Positions 46,181 to 59,466 are shown, numbered from the stretch's first letter. The stretch is 64,000 bases of DNA from Liriodendron chinense (GCA_003013855.2 ML058492.1:2759365-2823364), one strand, 5' to 3'. Program-made: numbers and translations. Notes: generated by a model not told the origin, from the letters alone.

Positions 46181-46918
46181 TTGGTTGTCCAACCAGGGTG
46201 GTTGATCAACCAATGACCTTGATCAATCACTTCTCTCCTTACTTCTAAAGAGGAGCACATCCCATCAAATAGCTCCCTTCTAACACAGAAGGAAGGTTCC
46301 ACTGTCTTCAAGCCTGTCAGGCTTCTGCAAGCCTCAAACTTGCCTTAATTCTAAAGAGGAACACACCCCCATCTAATCTCCCCCTTCTGACCCCTTGTCA
46401 TCAGTATGGATCTTCTCAAGCTGTAGCACCTTGTTCTCCAAAGTATCCAGATCTAGTGATACCGAACTCTATGTGCTTTGACTTGGAATGTGTTCGGGTC
46501 CAAAATGATGCATGTGCATGCAAAAAATTCATTGCAAACCGACTTAACCTCGAAACACACGAACCTTGCAGGTGGAGTGAAATTCCGACACCCATGTGGC
46601 CATTCACAGGACCCCTTGGGTCGAGCATATGTTGCGTCGCAAGTTAATGAGTCGCATAGATTTGTTTTACAAAGGTAGGCCCCACCACCAACCCAGGCAC
46701 ATGATCGTGTGCCAAGCCATATCAATGTAACAGAGGGAACCACCTGATACAGGCTTTTCCAATAATCCAACCAGATCTGAGTGGGCCACATGGACATGCG
46801 TCCAACCTAAAGCGTCTGGCGCGAATAGACCCATCTCCTAAGGAAAGTCAAGTATCGAGATCCGTGTATGGGGCCCACCTCTTCCCACTACGCATGCTCC
46901 AGACTTGGAGAATGCTAG
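46181..46918 (+). other. Unresolved; right part likely belongs to a Tat-like LTR
   Basis: The sequence left of the Athila-like solo LTR must be continuous with 48632 onward, because the solo LTR has a clean target duplication. It therefore probably includes U3 of the Tat-like LTR. Words such as ATGCGTCCAACC and GGGGCCCACC fit. The LTR start is not identified. Confidence 0.35.
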
Positions 46919-48626
46919 TGTTAAGCTCTAAAATGTGCATATTATAACCCAATTTCATCACTAACATTGCATGATTTCTATGCTTACAGACTCATTTAAT
47001 GCAATGATTTGGTGATTGTAGGATGAGAGAGACTTCACCGAAATGATGATTAAAGGACACTCTTAAAGTGTATTGAAGATCAAAGAAAAGAAGCAAGAAA
47101 AAGAGTGAAGAAAAGTAGCAAGAAGAAGAAAAGAAAAGAAGAGAAATCACCCTAGTCGATTGATCGGTTGGCTTGACCGATTGATCGCTAGGGTGATCGA
47201 TTGATCCGTTGGCCAGACAGATCGATCGACCACACTACATCTTCTGCTGGACTAAAAGATGAATGGGCAATTGAACGGTTGCCCCAATCAATTGATCGCC
47301 CATGTTGTAGAAATTCAGAAAAGTTACTGGACAAAAAAGACCAAGATCGATTGATCTCCCAAGGCTGATCGATTGATCGCTCACCATAGGCGATTAATCG
47401 CCCAAGCCATGAAAAAATTCAGATTTTTTAAGAAGCTCTCTGGACACTTTTTGCACCTATCGATTGATCACTCGACCCTGATCGATTGATCGCCCAGCAC
47501 CTACCAATTGATCGCTCAGCCAGTCGATCAATCGCCTAATCGGCCAGAACAGAAACTACTAATTTCAGCTTCGAATTATGTTGCGCAAGTGTGTAAATTC
47601 TACACAAAATCTCGAATCTTCTGCGATGAGGAGGCTTGAAAGCTATAAAAGGGATCCTCCACTTTATTCCTAAGGCATCTTAGAAGAGATCTATCATAGT
47701 GGGAGTTGGTTTTTGGAGTTTTACACTTTCTCTTTTTAGTTTTCTTTCTAGTTCTTCATGTTTTCATTAATTGTTCCTGTTTTTCTTTAGCATGGCCGGC
47801 TAAATCTCTTAGCTAGGGCTAAGAGGTGAAGCTTGTAGTAGATCTAAGATGTTTTAATTCGTTTATATTGGATTTAAGTTGGATTTTTATTGAAGAACAA
47901 TGATTTTTGAAAGTTTGAATGAAGTTTTAAGTACTTTTTCCTAATCTTATGATGGCTCATGGATGTTTGGAAGAATTTCTTTAGTTCTTAATTGTTTCGC
48001 ATAGTTTTAGACCTGTACAGTCCGAGGAATCGGATTCAAGATGCTCTAAACTTAGATTTTCATGTGGGAACTTCAAACTAAAGTTCTATTTTTCTGGATT
48101 TTAAAGTATGTGTTGATTGTTCATATGATTTGGATGAAGTTCAAATCATAATATAGTTAAGCTTTGTGACAGGATTTGATGATTATTATGATTGTAATCT
48201 TAACCTATTGGAACTAGGATTGACCTATACATTGAGTGTGCTCAAGTCCAAAGTTGAATTGAGTGAATCATGTTGATGAACAACACATATAACAGACTAT
48301 TTTGTTGTACTAGATTAACCGCTCTATATTCCAACTAGATAGGATTTGATTTTGATTCTAGTTGTGTATTTGAGAAACCAATGCGAGTTATGCATTAAGG
48401 ATCGCTACAAGTGGATCTTCGGCACCCTAGTGCTTCTTTAGATTGTTAAATTCATCATAAATTATAAATTATTCTCCTACACTAATATTTCCAAATTATT
48501 GTGGTTAGATTTCAATTGGAGATTGTTAAAAGAAATTCTGAGAATTCCTATATTAATCCCTGAGAACGATCTCGGTTTTTACCATATTATTACTACATCG
48601 CAACGCTACACTTGAGGAAGCGATCA
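46919..48626 (+). mobile_element. Athila-like solo LTR
   Basis: 1,708 bp, TGTTAAGCTCTAAAATGTGC to GAGGAAGCGATCA, flanked by the perfect 5-bp duplication GCTAG (46914-46918 and 48627-48631). TATA box TATAAAA at 47644. The GGCTAAATCTCTTAGCTAGG stretch near 47808 and the opening ATGTGCATATTATAACCC resemble Athila-type LTRs (from memory). U3 has a dozen GATCGATTGATCGC-type words at 47155-47535. Confidence 0.85.
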
Positions 48627-48631
48627 GCTAG

Positions 48632-50068
48632 CATGTCAGTATGCCAGACCTGGACCAAACTCATGACATCGTGCATCGGGCGCGGCATGCACCTAAACTC
48701 AATCGTGCATTGGAGCTGACCACACCAACCCCGACGTGCGCCCAACCTCTCCAACATATGCCAAGTTTTGTCTATAAACAGCCCATAATTCCACCTCATT
48801 TGAAGCAGATGAAGAAACCTTCTGAAGAGAGAGAGAGAGAGAGCAAAAACCAAAGCCCTCTATGACTACAGGTGCAGATGCACCATGCGCTCAGCACACC
48901 CGCCTAATGGTCGACGCATATGGGTCATCCGTCTTTGCGCCTGCCCGGCTTTACATCACTATCAAGTGCATGCCCTCAGTCTCGTGGGAAAAACCAAAGG
49001 GAAGAAGATCAGCGCATCTAGCTGGCAACCCTTGATCACTCCTGTAGACTCGGTGGCGTGCATCGCCCCCTCTGAGGAATGCGTCAGATGTTTTACGAGG
49101 GGACGAGGTGTTTTCCATCTTTGCTCGGAACGTTTCATACAGAGTCCTACTATTGCGCAGCTCGACTCGCATTATAGCACCAGTTGTTTGATCATTGGAA
49201 AAGACACGGTCTTCATAATGTAACTGAATGTCGTGCAAAATGGGCAATCTCCATCATCAAATCACGCGATAACCCCTGACGCAAGGCGGGTCTATGACCA
49301 GAGGCATAGTGGTCCATCTCGTAAGCAGTGAAGATCTACACCTCAACTCATTGAAGGTTAATAAAGAGGATGTAAGAGCCACACATCCATAGATGACTGA
49401 TACTCTGAAGTCGTCATCCGCTAGATGAGCCTTTCTGAGTTCATGGTTTGAAAAAGGATATCCCGCGGTCCTTGTCTCTATAACAGGAGCAGGCCTAGTG
49501 TCACACCACTCGACTATTGCTCATTGGTCTCTCAGCTCGGACCTAATGCGACATAGGTTGTGAGTATTTGGCTCGCTAAAAATTATAGTCGAGGCTTAAC
49601 ACCTCTCGGCCCGACTTTTGACAGCCAACATGAGTCGTTCGAGTTCATGGTCCCAGCCTGGTGTCGCACCATCACACCACTTGACTATCGATCAACAGCA
49701 TCTTGATTTTAAATCTAAAATACATAGGCCACAGACCTTCAACCAGTCGAGGAATGACCTTGAAATGCTCTACATTACTACACTTGGCTCTAGAAAACCC
49801 TCCTTCAAACATAGACCCCCAATCTAAACATCGTCTTCTAATCAAGGGTCATTAATCATTTGATATAATAAGGGCTCGTGCCAAATCACGGCCTGCAATG
49901 TAAAGAACTTAGAATCTTTGGAAATAAAATAAAAAGATATCATCTTTGCGCCTTTTCTATTATATAATTGTTTATGATTATTTGTGAATGCCTATGAATT
50001 TCCCGATTCCCTTAAAGGAAGCAAATGCAAACGAATTTCGCATTCCTCGTCGAAATTCAGATTTAACA
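48632..50068 (+). repeat. 5' LTR (right part) of a decayed Tat-like element
   Basis: 49841-49930 aligns with 10551-10650 of the 17.7 kb element (ATCAAGGGTCAT, AAGGGCTCGTGC, ATCACGGCCTG). Both LTRs end in AACA followed by a CAAACTG primer-binding motif. A TATA-like TATAAACA at 48773 is followed by a GA run at 48825-48842, as in the other Tat LTRs. It is interrupted on the left by the Athila-like solo LTR. Confidence 0.75.
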
Positions 50069-50089
50069 AACTGACGACTCTGCTGAGGA
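50067..50089 (+). promoter_or_regulatory. Primer-binding site of the decayed Tat-like element
   Basis: CAAACTGACGACTCTGCTGA, related to the site at 10785. A second copy, CAAACTAGCGACTCTCAATG, lies at 50216-50238. Confidence 0.55.
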
Positions 50090-50238
50090 CATTGAACATA
50101 CTGGGACCTCTAGTTTTACTAATATGAAATGGGGAATTCTAAGGTATGAATAAATAACACGAACTTTTATAGATAAACACAGCTTGAAGAATATTTGTTC
50201 GGTGTCTACGGGCACCAAACTAGCGACTCTCAATGGAA

Positions 50239-52640
50239 CGTTCTTCCCTTCATCTTTAAGGCAAAATGAAAAATATAATATAAAAATATAAATATAAATA
50301 ACATCTACTCCTCTAGTAGTCATTACGCAATCGGTAAGGTCATGCTCCATTATGTTTTAGACCTTTTGTTTATCTGATGGTTTGTTGATGACTATAGTTA
50401 AAGGAAAGATCTAAGTCCAAACAACAACAATTCAGATATATTACAATGACATTTGAGTTCTTACCTCAAGGGGGATTCATTCCCGTTCCCTCCATCCTTG
50501 GCCTTGTGAGCAACACTTGCCTAGGCAACCTCTCAATGCGAACGTCAGCATGTGACTAGAAGGTAGTGTGGAGCTGGCAGAAAGCAGAAGAAAGAGCGAA
50601 AGATGACATCAACAATGGTCATTAGAACTGCATAGCTCTGTAATGGCGACAAACAACAACGCTCAGTACTGGACAAGAAAGTTGTGAAGACAAGACAGGG
50701 CACAATCATCGTTAAGTTGAAGTTCAAGTTAGCTTCTGAAGACTTCCCGTCTCTTCCCGACTCGACCCGCCAAGCAGACATGCCCATCAAGCGGCAATGG
50801 AGAAACTCACTGAGACTACTGCTGGCACGGCCACATCCATAGAAGAAATTCTGACATAAAGGGCTCATGTGGCAATGATGCAAACGTTAGACGCCAAAGA
50901 AGCATCAGGCCCGCCACCCCAAGAAGGATAGATGTCTTTGTAAGAACAGATCGATGATTTACTACAATCACGGGAAGACACTACGAATCAGATTAAAGGC
51001 ATGCACATGATGTTAGTGGTGTTGGTATCTCAAAGTGTGCCCCAAGAAGCTGGTTTGTTGGTTGACCAGCCGATGGAAGGATTTTGAGGAACCAAAGGAG
51101 GTCTGGATATATCAGAACCACTCGACCAGCCCAGAGTGTTGCCACTCGAAGGTACGCCGGCACATCCGATCACTACATCTATAAAGGAAGGATTGTCACA
51201 AATGGTGGCTGCTCTGATGTAGCAAGAAAAAGCGAGAATGGAGAGAGAAGTACACTTATTGGGTGTTGTACCTTCCTAAGGTTGACGACGTGTCATTCCC
51301 CTTGAATTCCAAATGTCCGGACTTTGTAAGATTTGAAGGTTGAGGATCTCCAGAGGAGCACATGGAGCAGTTCATCACTATGATAGGAAATCTCTACTCA
51401 GTACCGTAATATTGTTTAAGACTCTTTGGGTCGTCACTGGCAGGGGTGGCATTCCAATTGTGCGCATTGCTTCCGGCAAGATCGATAAAGACCTGTTAGC
51501 AATTGTAAGATGGCTTCCTAACTAAGTTTTGCACCATTGAGAAAGAAATGTCACTGTTGGGTTTAGCGGAGGTATGTTAGAGACTGAGAGAGTCGATTGA
51601 GAGATTCATCGACAGGTGGAGGGCGACGACTATTTCATGCATCAAATTGCCGAGCGAGCCAAAACAAGTGTGAATGTGCGTCAGAGGGATGGACCCTACA
51701 ATAACGTTCGGATTAGTAAGTAGTTAGTCGCACACATTCTGAGACTTATCCGCCACGGTGCATGAGGTAGAGGAAGCGGCCACTCGGACGAACATCAGAA
51801 CAGAAAGACCGAATTGCGAGACGACCATATTAGTCGTGGCTACCTACATCGACAAGGAGAAGGGACAAACAAGCCAGAAACGGCCAACCCAATTGTAAAA
51901 AGAAGACACTAGGGGAATAGAAACACTAGACAAGAAGAGGACATTTAGAACTAACTGATCTATGACCATATTCGAGAGGGAGCGTGCGAACGGTCCCTAC
52001 ACTTTCTACACAAAGTATCTTGTCACTGACGGGGAACTACAGTTGCCGAAAAGCAGACCACCCAGAGAAGTGGACTGAGTCAACGACACGAATTATTGCA
52101 AATATATATCACCGCATGTTGGGGCATAAGACCAAAAATTATTTCATCTTAAAAGGAAAAATATTAAAGATGATAAATGAAGGGATCATCAGTCAGAAAC
52201 TGAAAGAAGCACAGAGGGGTAAGGTGGTATTTGTGTCTATAGCACCATCGACGATGACATCCGTATCAGCTGTAATGTTTCCTGTACTGCAAGAGCCGTG
52301 GACATTGGTGAGCAGTCGAAGAAGACTACAAACTTGACAAAGGCTCTCCGAGGGAAGAGGAGGAGGAGGTCGTAGACGAAGGCCAGAACAGGGTAGGGGG
52401 CATGCTGGGCTAGTGTTGTCTTGCATGCCATACACAATAATATCTGTTGTGAGACCTATGGTAAACTTCGACCCGTCACCACCAGGTATCGAAGTTAATG
52501 CAGTAGCGTTACGATCAGGCACAAATCTAAGTGGGCCAGATCCGATCTACACGGATCTTATTAATCCTAAGGTTAAATCATGCTTAGGCCAAAAATCTCA
52601 GATCAATCCGATCCACAGGTGGGCCACATTAATCCGATCT
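50239..52640 (+). pseudogene. gag and start of protease, decayed Tat-like element
   Basis: A heavily broken gag. 50890-51060 matches the helical linker. 51290-51830 matches the gag core in shifting frames (SPEEH-type block near 51345). 52080-52200 carries the knuckle region YHRMLGHKTKNYFILKGK, comparable with YHRCISHQTEDCFSLKGR of the 17.7 kb element but with the first Cys lost. 52498-52530 carries AVALRSGTN, matching AVILRSGKQ at the protease start. Homology then stops, so RT, RNase H and integrase are gone. It is more diverged from the 17.7 kb element than the two LTRs of that element are from each other, so it is older. Confidence 0.75.
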
Positions 52641-53549
52641 TAAGCTGTAAGTTGATCCTTGTGTGGACCAATGGGTGCATTTGATCCATCACACCAATCT
52701 AAATAGCTAAGAGTATTTTGAATGGATAAGATTGTCCAATGGGCCATCCAAATCATTCCTAATGTTAAACATGTAAACTATGTGTGATGATCATCATGGC
52801 TTAGATTTTGGATTAGAGTGATGATTATGGACCGTCTTAACCTTTGATGAATGATGGACAATCCAGATCTGAACCATGATGACCATAAACCCATTAGGAT
52901 AAAAAAAATTTAAAGAGATTGCTAAATAATTGCAAATCGGCCAACCTAAGAGAACTATGAGTTCTTTTGTCAACTGAGGAAGGCTTTAGTCGACCAAGGG
53001 GGCTTATTTTTTCCTAAACCATAGAAATATGGAACGTGATTGAGGAAGGTTTTAGCTTACCAAAGGAGCCTTCGGTCGATCGAGGGACCTCTTTCTCCTA
53101 AGTCTTAAGCAATTTGTAAACTTAACCAAAGAAGTCTTCAGTCAACCAAGGAAGGCTTTGGCTGATCGAAAACAAGGCTCGGTTAATCGAGCAACCCCTT
53201 TTTTTCTCTATTTTGATTGCATTGGTCTATTGAGTTGAATTATAATTATTAATTTTACCTTAAATAACTGAATAGTAGAAGACTCCAGTGAATTAGACAG
53301 TGAGTTATTAACTGAGAAAAGAAATGATCTATTAAGTAGATCGAATGAATGAAAAATGTTGGATGATGATTTATTTTTTAGAAACTTCACATTGACTTTG
53401 AATTTGGAAAAACTTGTAGAATTCACATCATCAATCAAAGGTGAGTAATCCCACCATATTTCTTATTCATTCCAATTAAGATAGCTTGGGTGTGTTACCT
53501 ATGTGCGTGATGAATGATTGATTATCTATGACATCTATGTTTGAACTCT

Positions 53550-53603
<54 letters not shown>

Positions 53604-54671
53604 GCACTAGCATCAATGAACTTTTACTTCTACATATCATTAGAAGTTGAGAAATGAAAAGCGTGGTTTACCTCTCATATGGTGAGATGGACTATCTGAT
53701 GTGATTTAACTCTAATATAGAGATACTAGACTGTGTTGTGATACTTAGACATGTGGATTACATACACCATAACTCATGCATCATGATGAATAGCAGGAGG
53801 ATCTCTGTTGATGAGCTATAGATACTTAATTACCAGGTGGCCCAAGGACTCATTCTAGATGACCACAATATGTGGAAGCCTACCCTCAGGGTAGATGCCG
53901 GCCCTATGACGGTTGATGCGGGTTGATGGAGTCCAACTCAAGCAAGTGGATGTATTTCTCACTTGATACATGTATCATGCATAGACAACATCATTGCGTT
54001 TCATTTTATATCAGTGAGTCTGAATTTTGTTTTCTATTTTAATTGTGGTGTGTATGAACTACGATAGGTTCGCACACTGGGCTTTCCAACTGACAGTTTT
54101 TTTTTTTTATATAAAATATAACAGATTATGTGGAAGCTGGTCTAACAGAAATGATTCTTGATAAGGAAGCCAAACCGGTGGAGGAACCGCTGGACAAGTG
54201 GCCCTATTTAACTGAAGAGGAGCTCACGACCTTGAACCAAGATATATGCATAGCTTCATGGTGTCCTGGCAGTTTATTTATTTTTCTGTTATTAGGATTT
54301 TAGTATGTTAGATTTAATATTGATTATATTTGAATAAAGTCTCGAATGGGCGGATTTAGTAGTTGAATTGAAAGATATGAAGATCAGGTTGAATAGAGTA
54401 AATGATTATGGTAGATGACGTTTAAGATTGTAAAGAACTTAGTTTATACACCATAAGGTTAAATAGAGTAAATGATTATGGTAGATGATGTTTAAGATTG
54501 TAAAGAACTTAGTTTATACACCATATAATGCCTATTAAAACAGTATGACTCTTGAATAAGTACACTAAGTGTACTAGTCACATTCCATGAATTGGATGTG
54601 AGGGTACACACTTTGAGTCCGAATTATGGGATATGGCACTTCACAAGTTACCACGTGTGATAGAAGGAGCC
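52641..54671. other. No intact gene; repeats and AT microsatellite
   Basis: 52965-53190 repeats GTCGACCAAGG / GATCGAGGGA words, LTR-like. 53553-53602 is a perfect AT run. 54387-54526 is a clean 70-bp tandem duplication (AATGATTATGGTAGATGA). 54121-54290 is open on the plus strand (DYVEAGLTEMILDKEAKPVE and on) but has no family I know and no clear splice context. Confidence 0.5.
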
Positions 54672-55119
54672 GGGTAAGCAAAAAGCTCAATAGAGCTCAC
54701 CATGGTGACTGTGTGACATCCGCTCCGGCCATCAATTTCTTTAGCCATGCTATATGTTTGAGCCTAAAAATGAGGTAGATCTAAACCTCAAGTGGACTGC
54801 ACCATCAGGAACAGTATTGATAGAAACTCTCTCCATTGAAACTTTCTTGGGTCCACTTGATATTTATATGCCATTCAACCCGTTGATAAGGTGATTGCTG
54901 TCAAGCTGAGGGAGGAATAAAAATCTAGAATATACGAAACTTCTGTAGCCCCAAGAATGTTTCAATGGTGGGCATTCAATCTCACTGTTTCTTGCTGCGG
55001 GCCAGCTTGAGTTTTAAATCCATCTGAGCTTTAAGTGAATATTCTAGCAGAGTTCAGACCACAGATGGACCGGGTGGACATAACACTGACTTCACGGTGG
55101 GCTTCACGGAGCTTTTGCT

Positions 55120-55123
<4 letters not shown>
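54672..55123. mobile_element. MITE-like element with GTAAGCAAAAAGCTC ends
   Basis: Left end GGGTAAGCAAAAAGCTC, right end GCTTTTGCTTACTC, an inverted repeat leading into CTCACCATGG / CGGTGGGCTTCACGGAG. Same core family. Relatives start at about 35412 and 45690. Confidence 0.7.

Positions 55124-55162
<39 letters not shown>
55122..55162 (+). repeat. CT microsatellite
   Basis: Perfect CT run directly at the MITE end. Confidence 0.9.
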
Positions 55163-55165
<3 letters not shown>

Positions 55166-55870
55166 GGAGAAGTTGTTGTGGTCAGAAGCTTTGCAGGGGC
55201 CAACAGAGATGCCCCTGAGAAATCCACTACGTCCATCAGTTTCTCAAGCTCACAATTGGACAGGAGTCCAAGAATTTGGCAGATCCAAAACTCAGGTGGA
55301 TCATGCCACATGAAACAATGGGGATTGATTGCCTACCATTGGAAACTTTATGGGGACCACAAAAGTTTTGGATCAGGATGATATATGTGCCTATAGTTTG
55401 TCCCAACGGTAATAACCTTATCAACGGTTTGGATTGCATATAAACATCATGGCCAGCACCAAGAATTTGAGTCCTTTTTCTCATTTCAACGTGATTATAA
55501 ACCAAACCCTGTCCTAAGAAACTGCACCTGCTGGCAAGATCTAGTCCTGGTCACATCAAGTTGTGTGAGTTTTAAGGGGAGCTACTTGGTTTTAAAACTA
55601 TGGCAAAAGAAAATAAAAAAATAAAACAAAATGTAAATGTTACCAAGCATAGCATAGCACATGTTCTAAGTGTGTTGAACATATGAACAATCCACTAAGC
55701 GGGCCTCACCATGCATAACATGATTCTAAAACTTGGTGGCTCGACTCAGAAGTCTCTTGAATCAACCCCACTAGAGATGAACTCGAGCCAAGACTCCCGG
55801 AAACTTGCTAACAAGCCTAACTCAGTTAGGACTGGACCATACTTGTTAGCTTGAAATTTTGGTAGAGGTA
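55163..55870 (+). repeat. Composite repeat, copy C, and duplicated segment, copy 2
   Basis: 55163-55530 aligns with 35870-36219 plus 40150-40210, which shows the uninterrupted form of the site hit by the CACTA-like element. 55540-55860 aligns with 45345-45660. No gene. Confidence 0.7.
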
Positions 55871-56020
55871 GTAGTACTCAACGTGATTCGATTGAGTTGA
55901 CTCAATCAAAAAAAAAAAATTTCTCATAAAGAGTCGAATGGCCATCCTCCTCACAATGTGTGAGAATGTGATTCCAGCAAAGTATTCACATGTGTGAATC
56001 TTATTACTAGGGAAAGCTCT

Positions 56021-56546
56021 TCACTTATGTTTACATGTGTCTGTAAATAAAGCTGACGCTTTGTATTCCAACGCATCCCCAACTGTCCACGTTCTTTTCC
56101 GCCTTTTTAATACTTTTTTTACTTCCTTTCTTGCCTCCAACCTCTCCAACTTCCTTCGAACAACATATTTTTGGACAACCTCGTCCACAAATGCATTTGT
56201 CCTAACTTCAGAGCGTAATTTTTTGAGAGATTTAATGACCTCAGTTTCTTCTTCCTCTTTCATTGGTGTAAGCTGCGGGGCAATCACTATCTACAAGAGA
56301 AATAGTGGTTTATTAGTTAAAATAATGTATAATTGTAATGCATTCCTATCACGCAATAAAAAACAAATCACCATGCATGACCGGAATGGTCATAAAGACC
56401 CTTGAGATCGACTCATACCGGCCAACTTTGTATGAATTCCCATTGAGGATTCTAGGAATCCGAGCAGGGAATCTTCTCTAGGCCCATCCCCTATCTTCTG
56501 ATAAGTGTGTGAATCTCTCATATGCCCATATCTGTTCAACTAATAG
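56021..56546 (-). pseudogene. Broken gene fragment, two candidate exons
   Basis: Minus strand. 56546-56365 reads LLVEQIWAYERFTHLSEDRG, one in-frame TAG, then FPARIPRILNGNSYKVGRY, ending near a possible GTGATT donor. After about 80 bp a TTTCTCTTGTAG acceptor opens a frame to 56021, with a very basic, coiled-coil-like segment (VVQKYVVRRKLERLEARKEV, KRRKRTWTVGDALEY). The WAYE..FPRIL pattern recalls plant transposon-encoded proteins of the DUF1985/Ulp1 or PMD type, but this is only a resemblance. Confidence 0.35.
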
Positions 56547-56766
56547 TACGATACTTTAAACATGACATGTATTGAATATTTCAATAAGAATAATCAACCA
56601 ACAAAACACTCTATTCTCTGAATCAGGACAACAATACATTACATTCATACAGGGCATACGTGCATCCACATATGTTGTACGAGGGGAGATAGAAGTCATT
56701 CTCGTCTGGACTTCCAATTGCATAATTAACCGTGTCCTTCAAATATCCGTACCCAACATTGCCCCA

Positions 56767-56768
<2 letters not shown>

Positions 56769-56835
<67 letters not shown>

Positions 56836-56858
56836 TATATATATATATATATATATTG
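56769..56858. repeat. AT microsatellite
   Basis: About 90 bp of AT with one GATA interruption. The repetitive Tyr-Ile frame across it is an artefact. Confidence 0.95.
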
Positions 56859-56859
56859 A

Positions 56860-59466
56860 ATTGGTCTAAGTTATTAACCAGTTCAATGTAACTATCTACA
56901 CAGCTATTCTTTTAAGGTGATCCAACAATCAAATTCTCCACGCAAATCAAAAAAGCCAGCTTCACCGCATCCTAGTGCTTACTTTTCCCACGAAGTGAGA
57001 GAAAAGCTATCTCTAAATTGTCCTTTCTCGTAAGTCTCATCTTCAGAGAAGTCTCTGATCTAATTGCTTTTCATTTCTTTCCTTCACCCTCTCCAAACTC
57101 AATTGGTCTAACAGGTCCAAATCTCAGGCCCATGATGAGGGCAAAATCCAGCTAAGTCAAATTCATGATAGTGCCCTCAACAGGTCACCAAGATGCCTTT
57201 GCATAAGGTAGTGGATTATTTTACTGTGGGTCATCCACCCACCCACACCGAAAAATTCAAAAGATATCCAAAACAAGTCTTCCTAAACATCTCTTTTCTA
57301 GCAGTGGTTGTATTAAAATCTTCTAACATGTACTCCTTTAAAAATTGAATAGAATAGTTGGGAGATACTACTGTCTTCTCATAGTCCAAGCAAGGGGACC
57401 TTCATTGTTGTTTACGAGCTACAATAGCATAAGAGTCATGGTTAACATCTAATAAGGGTTGAGATTGTTATCCACTAAGGGTCGAGGTTGACAACCAATC
57501 AAGTCAGGGTCGAGATTGTCATCCATTCATGGTCGAGATTATCACTGTCACAATATGGGTCGGGATTGTCATCCAATAAGGGTCGAGGTTGGCATTGGGA
57601 AACCATGACAACCTTGATTCTTATTGTATGCCAATCTTGACCATGCGATATTTGGACAATCACGACCTATACTATATGACAGTCATGATCCTTACAAGAT
57701 GACAATTGTGATCTCTACACTTTGTACAAAAATTTAGTACAATAGAGGCTGTCATTCACAACCAACAACCAATAACCAACACTACAACCATTCACAACAC
57801 ACTCCCACATGCACCACCACAATCACTTATAAACAACACCCACCACCCCAACCATCAACTCATATCAACCATTCTCAAATGTCAAAAGTATCCGGAAGAA
57901 TATAAAACAACAAAAATGAGATCAAGGATGTCATCAATATACTTGGAGATGCCATTTCTTTGGTTTGCTGTTGCAGAAGAAGGGGTTTTACAGAAGGAAT
58001 GGAAGCTGAAGCCAGAGAAGATGATGCTGGAGAAAAATGCGACAAACAAAACATGCCAAAGGTGGTAGGGGTGGGTCCCAGAGAAGAAATTATGTGAGAA
58101 GATAGGTGGGGTCAAGGTCGGGATTTAAGATGGGCCCCTGTAGTTGCTTTTGGAAGAAGGATTTTCATCTGTATTTAGTATATGGGCCCCATATTAGGCT
58201 TTTTATCAAATCTAACTCGTCCATTCTCTTCAAAAAATTTATTAAAGTCATTGCCTAGAGAATGACCGAAATATTCCGATCAGGAGGCCCAAAACACAAT
58301 AAAGATGAATGTATTGTTTTAGACACAGTTCTGCCTTTTTCATCGTCATGGGCGACAAATAGATCGAAACAACGTCAGTTTAATTAACACATTGCATATG
58401 AAATCATGGTCCACGAATAGTATCAACGGATTGGATCTACCATCCGACGGACCATTTGATCAAATAGATGGAAATGTGTCATCGGGAGATGAAACTATCG
58501 AAAGTTACTAACGAAAGCTTCTTTTTTACCGTACAAATTTGCAACTAAAAAATGAAGTACATACTAATCTCTATGGGGCCCATGGTGATGTTATATGCCA
58601 TCTAACCCATTTATATTATCACAAATATATTGTTGAAGGGAATGCACAAATATCATACTTATCTAGTCGGTCTATGGCCCACCAATAATTTTTTTATGGT
58701 AGCATCAACTTACATTGTTTCTTGTGTTGTGGTCATGTTCATCTACTGATGATTGTCCATTTTGGCTTTATTTATTATAATCATCTCGTGAAATGAACAG
58801 ACTATGTCGATCAACAAAGTGACTCATAGTGGGCCCCACTACAAGACACCCTCCATCCATCTCACTTACGCCCATTCCAGTAATTATTACCTGTGAGTGC
58901 ATGGCTCAAGGGCTGGGGATATTTTCATCCAAAGAAAAATTCAAAAAGGGATAGGGGCTAGTTAAGGCATTAGTTGAAGCCCATGAACAGGCAAGGAAAT
59001 TCGCAGTACTAAGGGGCCCATACGGACAAAATCTCTAATTTATATAACTCCCGTTCAAACTGTCCAATAAGGACTAGACTTCATAGCCCGCGTATACTCC
59101 ACGTTCTCTATCCAATGAGCCTAATATGACCATATGATTCTATGATGGTTAAAACAAATTTTAATAACCTCTTGTTATCCATGACTTTAAGTAATGTTTA
59201 CATATGTCACATTTATAAACCAACCGGTGGATTTGAAGTACATCTCACAGGCTATGAAACTACAGGTTTCAGTATTGGAGTGGTCCAGTTGATGGATATG
59301 GTTACAGTAGCAATTTGGGATTGTTTGGACTGAAATATAAATATTTCACGTGTAGTGTTTCATTTTTAAAATGGTTAAAAACTTAGATAAAGAGTGTAGT
59401 CTCTTTGGGGCTTCCTTGCGGTTGGACTTTAAAAGGAGAGGAGTACTTTAAAGAAAAATAACACCA
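56860..59466. other. No intact gene; degenerate repeats and MITE pieces
   Basis: 57420-57620 has about six loose copies of GGGTCGAGATTGTCATCCAN TAAG. 58560-58860 is a half or decayed MITE of the core family (GTGGGCCCCACTACAAGACA at its end). Nothing coding can be supported. Confidence 0.5.

Noticed and set aside
56037..56405. Plus-strand 122-codon ORF
   Set aside because: Opposite-strand shadow of the basic candidate exon at 56287-56021, which has a better splice context.
56572..56859. ORF ending in a Tyr-Ile repeat
   Set aside because: Reading frame through an AT microsatellite.
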